Origin: Bacteriovoracia bacterium
Lineage (GTDB): Bacteria > Bdellovibrionota > Bacteriovoracia > Bacteriovoracales > Bacteriovoracaceae
Reading direction: 5' to 3'
Assembly: GCA_030431635.1 (NCBI GenBank)
Contig: JAUIIL010000008.1
Coordinates: 124,001-188,000 of the forward strand
DNA: 64,000 nt
The position numbers and the translations under genes are program-made. A model generated the notes under the pieces. That model was not told the origin of the DNA, made no database searches, and worked only from the letters and a program-made list of their open reading frames with translations. Shown here one piece after another: positions 27,708-36,528 of this stretch; positions within the stretch are counted from its first letter, which is position 1; each line of letters begins with the position of its first letter.

Positions 27708-29516
27708 CTATTGATACATTTTTTCAACTAAATAGCTAAAATCGCTAATAAGTTTCTTCTTTTTGATCTTCATAGATGGGGTGAGGTAATTCTGAGCCGT
27801 TATTTGAACAGGGAGGATTTCAAAGGCCTTAACTGTTTCAAACTGTGCAAGTTGTTGATTTACTTCATTTATACTCTTTTGAATAATTCCCCGTACGCTC
27901 AAAGAGTGGGACAGTTCTTCTTGAGTGCAGTCATGGGAAAGGCCCAGCTCTTCAATATTATCAATGAGTTCAGATTTATCAACGCAGATAAGGGCAGTGA
28001 GAAACTTTCTTTGATCTCCGATAATAACGCATTGGGATATAGCTTTTTTTGTTTTTAGTAAATTTTCGATTTTTTGAGGAGCAATGTTCTTGCCCCCAGA
28101 AGTGATAATGATGTCTTTTTTTCTATCTGTTATTTGAAGAAAGCCATCCGGGCTGATGATTCCAATATCCCCTGTTTTGAACCATTCTTCTTTAAAACAG
28201 CGTGCTGTTTCAACCGGATTTTTATAGTACTCTTTGAATATGGCTTTGCTCTTAATAAGAATTTCTCCGTCTGCTGCGAGCTTGATTTTAACATCTCCTA
28301 GTGCTTTACCTACGGTTCCTGGTATTTGTTTAAATAATGGGTTGAGTACACAAGGTCCGATGGTTTCAGTAAGTCCGTAACCTTCAAGAACAGTTAAGTT
28401 CGCGTTTCTTAAAATTTTAATAATATCAGTTGAAAGTGGAGCTCCTCCTGTCACAAAAAAACGAATTCGGCCTCCAAACATCTGATAAATTTTTTTGAAA
28501 ACAAGATTAAAGGCAAGATTTTTCTGAATTTCATCAAATGTTCTAGGAATCTTATCTTCTTGAATCATTTCGTAATAATTATTTGAAACTTTATTGGCCC
28601 ATTGAAAAGTTTTCTTTTTAAAAAAGTTCTCGTCATCAACTTGTTTTAAAATTTTGGCATAAATCTTTTCAAATATTCGAGGAACAGCAATCATCATGGT
28701 CGGTTTAACAAGTTGAATATTTGAAAAAACTCTTTCTATCGATTCAGCAAAAACCATTTCCCAGCCGAATAAAACACAGAAATAAGAATCACTTCGAGCA
28801 AGGACATGAGAGAGAGGAAGAAAAACCAATGAGCGGTCGCTTTTACTGAAGGCACTATCGACTCCATCACTAACATTTTTTAGCATCTGAATAAAAGCTT
28901 CATGAGTAATGACAGCGCCTTTGGGTTTTCCTGTTGTTCCCGATGTATAAACAATGGTAGCGATATCAGAGGGATCAATTGTTTCAATAGACTCTGTAAA
29001 ACAATTAAATGGAGAGTGAATATTCTCTGCACCCTTTTTTACCAATTCAGCATAAGAGTAAATAGATACTGACGAGGGGATTTGTTCTTTTAAGTGAGAG
29101 CTAATTTCTTTAAAAGTAATGATTGCTTTTAGGTGCTGGAGTTTTTCTAAAGAAGGATAAATATCCTTTAAAAGACGCTCATTTTCAATGACCAAAAAAG
29201 AGCTTTCTGAATGGTTGAAAATATGAACAATTTCTTCTTTGGTGTAAGTTGGATAAATGGGAACGACAATTGAATTTAATCCAAGACAAGCAAAATCAAG
29301 AAAATGCCATTCTTTACAAGTAGAGGAGATAATGGCTATTTTTTCTTTTTTTTCGAGTCCTATGAGCTTTAGTCCAGTAGATAAACATTCAACGTGTTCA
29401 AAGTAATTTTTAAAAGAAAAAAAATGAACCTTCCCATTTTCAATCCAGCCCACAGAGTGATCATGCGGTGATTTCTGTGCTCTATTGAAAAGAAGTTTTC
29501 CTATACTAGTAAACAT
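27708..29516 (-). CDS. Long-chain acyl-CoA synthetase (AMP-forming)
   Basis: 602 residues, adenylate-forming enzyme that activates fatty acids with ATP and CoA. Seen: the P-loop-like YTSGTTGKPKGA near 190, EGYGLTE near 374, the TGD motif (WFKTGDIG near 445) and the hinge DRKKDIIITSGG near 463 followed by NIAPQKIE. Resembles FadD15/FACL-type enzymes with a DISPATH-like early domain. Single gene; a divergent small gene starts about 100 bases away. Confidence 0.9.
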   Translation of the reverse strand: MFTSIGKLLFNRAQKSPHDHSVGWIENGKVHFFSFKNYFEHVECLSTGLKLIGLEKKEKIAIISSTCKEWHFLDFACLGLNSIVVPIYPTYTKEEIVHIFNHSESSFLVIENERLLKDIYPSLEKLQHLKAIITFKEISSHLKEQIPSSVSIYSYAELVKKGAENIHSPFNCFTESIETIDPSDIATIVYTSGTTGKPKGAVITHEAFIQMLKNVSDGVDSAFSKSDRSLVFLPLSHVLARSDSYFCVLFGWEMVFAESIERVFSNIQLVKPTMMIAVPRIFEKIYAKILKQVDDENFFKKKTFQWANKVSNNYYEMIQEDKIPRTFDEIQKNLAFNLVFKKIYQMFGGRIRFFVTGGAPLSTDIIKILRNANLTVLEGYGLTETIGPCVLNPLFKQIPGTVGKALGDVKIKLAADGEILIKSKAIFKEYYKNPVETARCFKEEWFKTGDIGIISPDGFLQITDRKKDIIITSGGKNIAPQKIENLLKTKKAISQCVIIGDQRKFLTALICVDKSELIDNIEELGLSHDCTQEELSHSLSVRGIIQKSINEVNQQLAQFETVKAFEILPVQITAQNYLTPSMKIKKKKLISDFSYLVEKMYQ

Positions 29517-29622
29517 AAAGTGGACTTTTAAGAGGTATTATTTCAAATCCTCATTTTTCCTTTTAGTTATATCAGTAGTTTACACCAACATATTTTAAAT
29601 ACACTTTGCATTTTCTTTAGTC

Positions 29623-29868
29623 ATGGAAAAAAGAGAAATTATTATTATTTCACGTTGTCTCAACTATAATTCCAGGACACATTGTTATATATTTCATTTT
29701 AAAGGATATTTCAAAGGGGAAAGGGTTGAAAAAATTCATGGGGTTTCACCGATCTTATTAAAGAAGGCTGAGGAGTATATTTTCAAGTTTGAAGTGATAG
29801 ACATAAAAGAAAAAATACTGATAGGGAAAATCAAAAAAATTAAAAAGCTATCAGAACTTTATTTTTAA
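29623..29868 (+). CDS. Small hypothetical protein (81 aa)
   Basis: An 81-residue basic protein rich in Lys and Ile, with no signal peptide and no recognised domain. No convincing ribosome site precedes the ATG. It lies alone between a divergent gene and a convergent gene, overlapping the latter's stop by 4 bases. The amino-acid pattern is coding-like (amphipathic beta strands, Lys/Glu helix), but there is no homology evidence. It could be spurious. Confidence 0.4.
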   Translation: MEKREIIIISRCLNYNSRTHCYIFHFKGYFKGERVEKIHGVSPILLKKAEEYIFKFEVIDIKEKILIGKIKKIKKLSELYF

Positions 29869-30248
29869 TCAACACTGACACTGACATGATCCCCAATCAT
29901 AAAATGCTCAATATCAAGGACGGGATCATTAGTATCTGCTCTAATATTATCTAACTGTGCAATTGCTGAATCTTTTTCAGAGTGAAGAACTGAGAGTGTT
30001 CCTATTTTAACTTTGTAGTTAACTCTTTTACTATCGTCGTAGGGGTTGTATTTAGAAATAATTCTGAATACATCAAGTTTTGATCCAGCTTGAAGACCTT
30101 GCTCTTCTCCCATATTAACATAATAATTTTTTCGAAGTTTTTGTCCAGGCCTTCCCATATTAAGTTGTTGAGAGACGCTGAAGATAATGTATTCACTGGC
30201 CGAGGAATAACTAACGACAGAGAGAATAAGCAGGATAATAAATTTCAT
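29865..30248 (-). CDS. Periplasmic protein, FlgT C-terminal-like fold
   Basis: 127 residues with a signal peptide (1-17, ending SSAS). The rest resembles the C-terminal domain of FlgT and similar proteins: MGEEQGLQAGSKLDVFR near 45, YKVKIGTLSVLHSEKDSAIAQL near 80 and DPVLDIEHFMIGDHV near the end. Such domains in flagellar FlgT help form the H-ring; whether this protein is flagellar is unknown. AAGGAC precedes the ATG. Confidence 0.5.
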   Translation of the reverse strand: MKFIILLILSVVSYSSASEYIIFSVSQQLNMGRPGQKLRKNYYVNMGEEQGLQAGSKLDVFRIISKYNPYDDSKRVNYKVKIGTLSVLHSEKDSAIAQLDNIRADTNDPVLDIEHFMIGDHVSVSVD

Positions 30249-30346
30249 AACACTGTCCTTGTGGTTGAAAGGGCAACCTTGTCATACTCTTAATCGGTAA
30301 ATATTTAAGAAGAATTAAATGAAATATGTCAGTTTTGTTTTAAATT

Positions 30347-32944
30347 TTAGAGAGAGTTAAGTCTTTTTTCTAATACCGAAATAAAATGGTCAAGTTCAGA
30401 AGTCTTATTACCTGAGCCCTGAACCATGTCATCACGTCCCCCCCCCCTTGCTTCAAGCATAGGGAGTAGGTCTTTAATAATAAGGCTGCAATTAATTTGG
30501 TTGTTGTCTTTGCTAGTTCTTAGAAGAAAACTAATTTTTTGATTATTTTTGTTATAAAGAAACAGAATCCCTTTAGGAAATTTATCAATATATGAATCTG
30601 AAATTTTTCTTAAATCTTTAGAGTCAGTTTGAGCTGAGGTAAACTGAAAACCATTATCTAAGTTTTTGGTCTGATTAAAAAGACTTTCACTTTTGATAGA
30701 ATTTAGTTGGTCTTCTAGTTTTTGTATTTCTTTTAATTTTGTTTTTAACTCATTTTGGAGAGTTTCAATTTGCTCAATTGTTTTTTCTTGTTTTGCAGAA
30801 AGTTTTCTCTCGATCTTAGACAAAATATTTGAACGTTTTGATAAATAAGAAATAGCTCCTGAAGAGGTATAGGCTTCTATTCTTCTTATTCCACTTGAAA
30901 GCGAGCTTTCAGAAATAATTTTAAATAAACCAATTTCAGACGTATTTCCTACATGTGTTCCGCCACACAATTCAAGAGAAAAAGGTCCCATTTCAATAAC
31001 TCTAACTTCATTTCCATATTTTTCACCAAAAAGTGCCTGAGCACCTTTTTCAATGGCCTTATCTTTTGGCATAACCTCTGCATCTACTTTATGAGAAAGT
31101 TCAATTTGTTCGTTAACTATATTTTCAATTTTTGTTATTTCGTCTTTTTTAAGGGGTTCTGAGTGTGTAAAGTCAAAACGCAACTTTTGCTCATCAACAA
31201 GAGAGCCTGCTTGCTTAACATGATCTCCTAAAACGCTTTGAAGGGCTGCATGCATGAGATGGGTGGCAGAGTGATTCTTTTTAATAAGCTCTCTTCTTTT
31301 TTTATCAACAAAGAGGTCGTATTTTTCTCCAACTTTTAATTGAGAACTATCTTTTGTGAAATGAACAAATAATGAATCCACTGGCTTTTGAGTATCAAAA
31401 ATTTTAGCAATAATATTGTCGTTATTTTTGATAAGACCCTTATCACCAACCTGGCCCCCGGATTCAGCATAGAAAGGAGTTTTATCAAAAATAAGAGCAG
31501 AACCTTCTTCAAGTTCTATGATTTCAAGTAACTTAGAAGAATCTTCTGAGTTTTGATACCCTGTGAATTGAGTTGCTCCATACTTCTCTTTAATTTTGAA
31601 GTATATTTTTTTATCTTCTCCAGTTGAAGAGAAATTTCCTGCTTTCCGTGAACGCTCTTTTTGATTCTCTAAGGCTTGCTCAAAACCCTTAACATCAAGC
31701 TTGATATTTCTCTCTTTTAAAATAACTTCTGTCAGATCGAGAGGAAATCCATAAGAGTCATAAAGCATAAAGGCGTCTTGTCCAGAGAGCTCGTTAGGTG
31801 ATTTTTTTAACATATCTTCAAGAACTTTAAGTCCTTGACTTAAAGTTTCTCTGAATTTTTTCTCTTCACTTTCAAGTAGTTTCTTTGCAAGAGCTTTATT
31901 GTTTTTATTCTCTTTATACTCGTCACCAAGAGTTTCAAAAACACTATCAACCAGTTTGAAAAAACTTGTTTCTTTTACACCGAGCTCATTAAGATGCCTA
32001 ACAGCTCTTCTAATAATTCGTCTAAGAACATATCCCCGTCCTTCATTTGAAGGAATTACACCGTCGGTAATAAGTAGAGAAGAAGCTCTGATATGATCAG
32101 CAACAACCCTCATACTGGATTTGAACTTATCATTACTATATTTTTTTCCGCTGATTTTCTCTATTTTCTCAAAAATATCTTCAAATAAATCAGTATCATA
32201 GTTCCAGTATTTATGTTGTAAAGCCGCGGTTAATCTCTCTAGTCCTGCTCCAGTATCCACCGATGGCTTTGGAAGATCTCTTCTCTTAATTTCACTTTCT
32301 TCTTTATACTTTTCATACTGCATGAAAACTAGGTTCCAAATTTCAACGTATCGGCCTTCATCTGCAAGTAAGCACTTTGAAGTATCACTTCCATCTGAAT
32401 ATTCAGGACCGTGATCGTAGAAGATCTCACTACAAGGACCGCAAGGGCCTACTTCGCCCATTTCCCAAAAATTATCCTTATCTCCCATAAAAAAGATTCT
32501 ATCTCGAGGAACACCTTGCTCATTATGCCAAATGTCAGCAGCCTCTTGGTCAGAATCGTGAACAGTCACATAGAGCTTATCTTTAGGAATTCCAAGCTCT
32601 TGAGTTAGAAATTTCCACGCAAGTTTAATAGCTTCACTTTTAAAGTAATCACCAAATGAGAAGTTACCAAGCATTTCAAAAAAGGTATGATGCCTTGCGG
32701 TAAAGCCCACATTTTCTAAATCATTATGCTTTCCCCCCGCACGGACACATTTTTGAATCGTCACCGCTCTTCTTTGCTCGGGCTGGGCGGCTCCTGTGAA
32801 ATAATCTTTAAATTGATTCATTCCTGCATTAGCAAATAGCAATGTTGGATCGTCATGTGGAACCAGGGATGATGAAGGGTATTTTTTATGCCCATTATCT
32901 TCGAAAAATTTTACAAATGCTTTTCTAACTTTTTTTGCTTTCAT
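30347..32944 (-). CDS. alaS: Alanyl-tRNA synthetase
   Basis: 865 residues, full length: class II catalytic core (SSSLVPHDDPTLLF near 24, GRGYVLRRIIRRAVRH near 302), editing domain with HSATHLMHA (near 556) and CGGTHV (near 657), and the C-Ala domain containing GGGRDD. It charges tRNA-Ala and clears Ser/Gly mischarging. The codons for the C-terminal RGGGR contain a run of ten G (30438-30447, C on the plus strand), in an otherwise AT-rich gene. Downstream of recX with a 56-base gap. Confidence 0.96.
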   Translation of the reverse strand: MKAKKVRKAFVKFFEDNGHKKYPSSSLVPHDDPTLLFANAGMNQFKDYFTGAAQPEQRRAVTIQKCVRAGGKHNDLENVGFTARHHTFFEMLGNFSFGDYFKSEAIKLAWKFLTQELGIPKDKLYVTVHDSDQEAADIWHNEQGVPRDRIFFMGDKDNFWEMGEVGPCGPCSEIFYDHGPEYSDGSDTSKCLLADEGRYVEIWNLVFMQYEKYKEESEIKRRDLPKPSVDTGAGLERLTAALQHKYWNYDTDLFEDIFEKIEKISGKKYSNDKFKSSMRVVADHIRASSLLITDGVIPSNEGRGYVLRRIIRRAVRHLNELGVKETSFFKLVDSVFETLGDEYKENKNNKALAKKLLESEEKKFRETLSQGLKVLEDMLKKSPNELSGQDAFMLYDSYGFPLDLTEVILKERNIKLDVKGFEQALENQKERSRKAGNFSSTGEDKKIYFKIKEKYGATQFTGYQNSEDSSKLLEIIELEEGSALIFDKTPFYAESGGQVGDKGLIKNNDNIIAKIFDTQKPVDSLFVHFTKDSSQLKVGEKYDLFVDKKRRELIKKNHSATHLMHAALQSVLGDHVKQAGSLVDEQKLRFDFTHSEPLKKDEITKIENIVNEQIELSHKVDAEVMPKDKAIEKGAQALFGEKYGNEVRVIEMGPFSLELCGGTHVGNTSEIGLFKIISESSLSSGIRRIEAYTSSGAISYLSKRSNILSKIERKLSAKQEKTIEQIETLQNELKTKLKEIQKLEDQLNSIKSESLFNQTKNLDNGFQFTSAQTDSKDLRKISDSYIDKFPKGILFLYNKNNQKISFLLRTSKDNNQINCSLIIKDLLPMLEARGGGRDDMVQGSGNKTSELDHFISVLEKRLNSL

Positions 32945-33000
32945 CTATTTAACTAGTAGCAAAATAACGAGACTTAGGGAAGAGAGCAGCTATAAAAAAC

Positions 33001-33453
33001 TTAAAAAGCAAGTTCGCTGTAGTTTGGACGATGACCTTTAGAGATCAAATAACGCATAATCTTATCCTTGGTTTTCTGGTCATTAGGATTAAGTCCTCGC
33101 AATTTTTTTTGAATGAGAAGTTGTCTCTGATCTTCTTCTGTCATGCCTAGCTCATCAAAAAGAGTTTGGATAACTTCATTTTCAACTTCTAAACGTTCTT
33201 GTGCAAGTTTTTGAGATATATAATAAAGAGAATATCCTTTGTGGATAAGTGCCCTGATTCTTGCTCTAGCATACTCTTCTTCTTGTATATATTTATGTTG
33301 ATGAAGTTTGGTAATAACTTCTTCAATTGTTTCATGTGTGTATTCCTTTGTTTCTAGTTTTAATCTGAGTTTACGTTCAGAATAATCTCTCTGAGAAAGC
33401 AAATAAATGCAGTAATTATAGGCTTTTTTAAATATTTCTTTTTCTTCGCTCAT
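33001..33453 (-). CDS. recX: RecA regulator RecX
   Basis: 150 residues, three-helix repeats typical of RecX: YCIYLLSQRDYSERKLRLKL near 13, IEEVITKLHQHKYIQEEEYARARI near 42 and YISQKL near 78. RecX inhibits or tunes RecA filaments. It lies directly after recA, separated only by a perfect terminator hairpin whose T-run overlaps the region before the recX ATG; expression is therefore probably by limited read-through. Confidence 0.88.
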   Translation of the reverse strand: MSEEKEIFKKAYNYCIYLLSQRDYSERKLRLKLETKEYTHETIEEVITKLHQHKYIQEEEYARARIRALIHKGYSLYYISQKLAQERLEVENEVIQTLFDELGMTEEDQRQLLIQKKLRGLNPNDQKTKDKIMRYLISKGHRPNYSELAF

Positions 33454-33463
33454 GAATAAAAAT

Positions 33464-33495
33464 CAGTAGTGCATTTATTTCTAAATGCACTACTG
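33464..33495 (-). terminator. Intrinsic terminator between recA and recX
   Basis: A perfect 14-bp stem (33464-33477 with 33482-33495) with a 4-base loop, followed in the direction of recA transcription by ATTTTTATT. The recX ATG lies about 10 bases after the hairpin. Confidence 0.9.
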
Positions 33496-33506
33496 TAATA
33501 TTTTAA

Positions 33507-34613
33507 TTATTGAAGGTTTTTAGCTGACTTTTTCTTTGATTTTTTTTCTTCGATGATTTCTCCAGTTTCTTCGTCAACAACTTCAGAACTTGGCATTTCT
33601 CCTTCTACAAGACCGTACTTGATAAGTATTTTCTTTTTAATCTCAGCGTAGATATCAGCATTTTCCATGAGGAAAGCTTTTGAATTTTCTCTCCCTTGAC
33701 CAATTTTAGCATCGTTGTAAGAAAACCATGCCCCAGCTTTATCAACAATTTTCTCTTTAACAGCAAGGTCAAGTACATCTCCATGCTGTGAAATTCCTGA
33801 GCCATACATAATGTCAAATTCAACAACTTTAAATGGAGGGGCAACTTTATTTTTAACGACTTTGACTTTTGTCCTGTTACCTATGACGTCTTCTCCATTT
33901 TTAATGGCAGCAATTCTTCTGATATCAAGTCGTACAGATGAGTAAAATTTAAGAGCATTACCACCTGTTGTTGTTTCAGGATTTCCAAACATAACACCAA
34001 TTTTCATTCTTAATTGATTAATAAAAATAACGGTACAATTGGAGCGAGAAATTGATCCTGTTAGTTTTCTCAAGGCCTGGGACATAAGTCTTGCTTGAAG
34101 TCCCATATGTGAATCCCCCATGTCTCCTTCAAGTTCAGCTCGCGGAGTTAGAGCAGCAACCGAGTCAACAATAAGGAGATTAACAGCTCCAGAGCGAACA
34201 AGCATATCAGCAATTTCTAAAGCTTGTTCACCGCTATCTGGCTGAGAAATGAGAGTATTAGGTATATCAACTCCTAATTTTGCCGCATAAGACGTATCAA
34301 GAGCGTGTTCGGCATCAATAAAAGCAACCGTTCCACCAGCTTTTTGACATTCAGATGCAATGTGAAGAGTTAAAGTTGTTTTTCCCGAAGATTCTGGTCC
34401 GTAAATTTCAATAATCCTTCCTTGAGGAATTCCCCCAATACCTAAAGCTAGATCTAAGCTCAAACAGCTCGTTGAGATAGCAGGAATCTTGGCCGACGAA
34501 TCTTCGTTGCCAAGTTTCATAATAGCACCTTTACCAAATTGCTTTTCAATGGAAGACAATGCTAAATCAAGCGCTTTTTTCTTGTGAGTTTCTGTACCTT
34601 GAGTATTTGTCAT
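33507..34613 (-). CDS. recA: Recombinase RecA
   Basis: 368 residues: Walker [10 protein letters not shown] near 70, the LIVDSVAAL Walker B near 145, [15 protein letters not shown] near 170, loop L2 region [25 protein letters not shown] (in parts), and a C-terminal tail rich in Glu and Lys. It performs homologous recombination and triggers LexA self-cleavage. GGAGA precedes the ATG. Promoter and a dyad upstream are listed separately. Confidence 0.97.
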   Translation of the reverse strand: MTNTQGTETHKKKALDLALSSIEKQFGKGAIMKLGNEDSSAKIPAISTSCLSLDLALGIGGIPQGRIIEIYGPESSGKTTLTLHIASECQKAGGTVAFIDAEHALDTSYAAKLGVDIPNTLISQPDSGEQALEIADMLVRSGAVNLLIVDSVAALTPRAELEGDMGDSHMGLQARLMSQALRKLTGSISRSNCTVIFINQLRMKIGVMFGNPETTTGGNALKFYSSVRLDIRRIAAIKNGEDVIGNRTKVKVVKNKVAPPFKVVEFDIMYGSGISQHGDVLDLAVKEKIVDKAGAWFSYNDAKIGQGRENSKAFLMENADIYAEIKKKILIKYGLVEGEMPSSEVVDEETGEIIEEKKSKKKSAKNLQ

Positions 34614-34644
34614 GAACTATCTCCTTTAGGTTTATTTGAATTTC

Positions 34645-34672
34645 ATTATCATGAATTCGTTCATTTCAACAA
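34645..34672 (-). promoter_or_regulatory. Candidate recA promoter
   Basis: Read on the minus strand: TTGTTG (34672-34667), 16 bases, GATAAT (34650-34645), about 32 bases before the recA ATG. Moderate match only. Confidence 0.45.
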
Positions 34673-34698
34673 TGTTACTCTTACAAGATTACGGAAAA

Positions 34699-34713
34699 TT
34701 TACGGAAAGTAAA
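34699..34713. promoter_or_regulatory. Dyad upstream of recA (possible SOS-type operator)
   Basis: TTTAC-N5-GTAAA on one strand, about 27 bases upstream of the candidate -35 box. It resembles, but does not equal, the TTAC-N3-GTAA box I recall for Bdellovibrio LexA. A partial copy (TTCCGTAA) lies next to it as a direct repeat. Confidence 0.3.
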
Positions 34714-34757
34714 CTACTGTTTTTCAACGTTTTTATTTGAGTAAAAGACTTTTTTGT

Positions 34758-35249
34758 CTAAAACTCTGGAAAATTAAGGTACTGGCGTAGCGTTATCATG
34801 CAAATGGCAACATAGATTCCGCTAACGATATCATCCATCATGATAGCAAGAGGCCCCTTTTTTTTGTCATAAAATGATGCAGGCCATATTTTTGAAATAT
34901 CAAAAAAACGAAAAAGACAGAAAAGCGTACCTACTTCTAAAAAATTGAAGGGCTCCTTGAGAAAGGGCCATGCCACCATCATTCCTAAAACCTCATCAAT
35001 AACAATCCATCCTGGGTCTTTATCTTTGATAAAATCCAACTGATAGCGAGCTGAAAGGGTTGAGACAATCAAAAGAATAAGAAAAGTTAAAAAATATAAA
35101 TAAGGCGATAAAGATTGGTTAAGAAAGTAGAGAAAAGGAATACAGCATAGGCTTCCCATTGTGCCTGGTGCATAAGGGCTTTTTCCTGAACCAAAAAAGG
35201 TTAACAGTGTCATTGTGAGGAAATCTACGACCCGTTTCTTGTTTTCCAT
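34758..35249 (-). CDS. pgpA: Phosphatidylglycerophosphatase A
   Basis: 163 residues, membrane enzyme that removes phosphate from phosphatidylglycerol phosphate to give phosphatidylglycerol. Motifs: GSGKSPYAPGTMGSL near 20, KDPGWIVIDEVLGM near 77 and the conserved DDIVSGIY near 143, with hydrophobic helices between. Divergent from the next gene with a 43-base gap. Confidence 0.88.
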   Translation of the reverse strand: MENKKRVVDFLTMTLLTFFGSGKSPYAPGTMGSLCCIPFLYFLNQSLSPYLYFLTFLILLIVSTLSARYQLDFIKDKDPGWIVIDEVLGMMVAWPFLKEPFNFLEVGTLFCLFRFFDISKIWPASFYDKKKGPLAIMMDDIVSGIYVAICMITLRQYLNFPEF

Positions 35250-35292
35250 TGCTTAATCGTTTACAGTCTATGAACAACTGTTAAAGAGTATC

Positions 35293-36528
35293 ATGAACAG
35301 ACCGGATTATTTACAAAATTATCATTTTTTATGGGAAGTATTTGATGTCATGGTGGGTGGAAAGTCTGCACTAGATGCGAACTCGTATTTAGGGCAACTA
35401 GAAACAAAAGATGATGTAGTTAGTTTTTTATCTGGCTATGGTTTTGATTATAATGATCCGGTTCAAAACGCTGAGTTATTTGGTAATTTTCAAGAAGCAG
35501 TTCAATTTATCAGAAGATATTTTCTTAAAGAAGGAAATGAAAAGGAAGGACTAGAGTTAGAAATTCCTAAAAAAATCCTTGTATGCTCTGATATTTCAGA
35601 TCTTTTTTTAATGGCCACAAATAATGGAAATATTAATCAGCTAAAAGCTGAAAATATTTGGGCAGGAATTATTTTAAAAGTCATGCATACCATTCTTCAT
35701 GCTGATAAGGATTTGCGTTATCGCTATTTTTCAACAATTCAATTTCAGATTTTTGATAGGTTTTATAAATTTATTCATAGAGATCAGGATGATAATCTTT
35801 TCTTAAAAAATGAATCTGGTGATGAATTAATTCCTTTAGTTGATTTTCAGACAAAAGCTAAAAAATCAAGAGATAGTATTATTATCAAACTTTTACACAA
35901 AACTGAAAATGTAGCAGAAGAGCTTTTTGATAGAATTGGAGTTCGATTTGTTACAGAGAATGTAGTGGATACGTTAAGGGTAATGAAATTTCTTTATAAA
36001 AATTATGTTATTAGTGTCCACAATATTAAACCCTCGCGTTCTCAAAACTCTCTGCTTGATCTAGAAAAATTTAAAAGTGAGTATTTTGAATTAGAGAAAA
36101 AAACAATAAAAGACAATCTTCTTCTCGAAGATTTTCTTAAAGAGATAAATGATGTTGTTTCATCTTGTAGACTTGGCAATATAAAAAGAGATCATAATGA
36201 ACATACTCTAAGTGATTATAGTTCTTTCCATTTTACTTGCCGTCAGCTTATTAAATATAAAAATCCTTTTATGACAGAGTTCAATCAAATTAAAAGAATG
36301 GCCAAAGAACAACAAGAAAACGAAATAGCTAAAAAAATAATAGATTTAGATACTTCTTCTATTGCGAAGGATATCAGATTTTTTTATCCATTCGAAGTAC
36401 AAGTAACTGATATTAAAAGCCACAAAAGAAATACAGAGGGCGAAGCTTCGCATTTAGAGTATAAGAAAAAACAACTTATTTCTGCGAGAAACCGTCTTTT
36501 TAGACCTCTACTTGAGTTTTTGCAATAA
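35293..36528 (+). CDS. Divergent RelA/SpoT-type nucleotidyltransferase-like protein (probably TIGR04552 family)
   Basis: 411 cytoplasmic residues. Residues 190-391 follow the order of the (p)ppGpp synthetase domain: KKSRDSIIIKL (190-200, as the basic KS.YSI..K segment), LFDRIGVRF (211-219, with the metal-binding Asp as D213), VDTLRVMKFLY (225-235), YSSFH (309-313, as YQSLH), FEVQVTD (367-373, catalytic-type Glu E368) and EGEASHLEYK (382-391, as AELG.AAHW.YK). An insertion of about 60 residues splits the region before YSSFH. No HD hydrolase, TGS or ACT domain. From memory the annotators' family is TIGR04552, function unassigned. Product (alarmone or not) is unknown. Confidence 0.6.
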   Translation: MNRPDYLQNYHFLWEVFDVMVGGKSALDANSYLGQLETKDDVVSFLSGYGFDYNDPVQNAELFGNFQEAVQFIRRYFLKEGNEKEGLELEIPKKILVCSDISDLFLMATNNGNINQLKAENIWAGIILKVMHTILHADKDLRYRYFSTIQFQIFDRFYKFIHRDQDDNLFLKNESGDELIPLVDFQTKAKKSRDSIIIKLLHKTENVAEELFDRIGVRFVTENVVDTLRVMKFLYKNYVISVHNIKPSRSQNSLLDLEKFKSEYFELEKKTIKDNLLLEDFLKEINDVVSSCRLGNIKRDHNEHTLSDYSSFHFTCRQLIKYKNPFMTEFNQIKRMAKEQQENEIAKKIIDLDTSSIAKDIRFFYPFEVQVTDIKSHKRNTEGEASHLEYKKKQLISARNRLFRPLLEFLQ

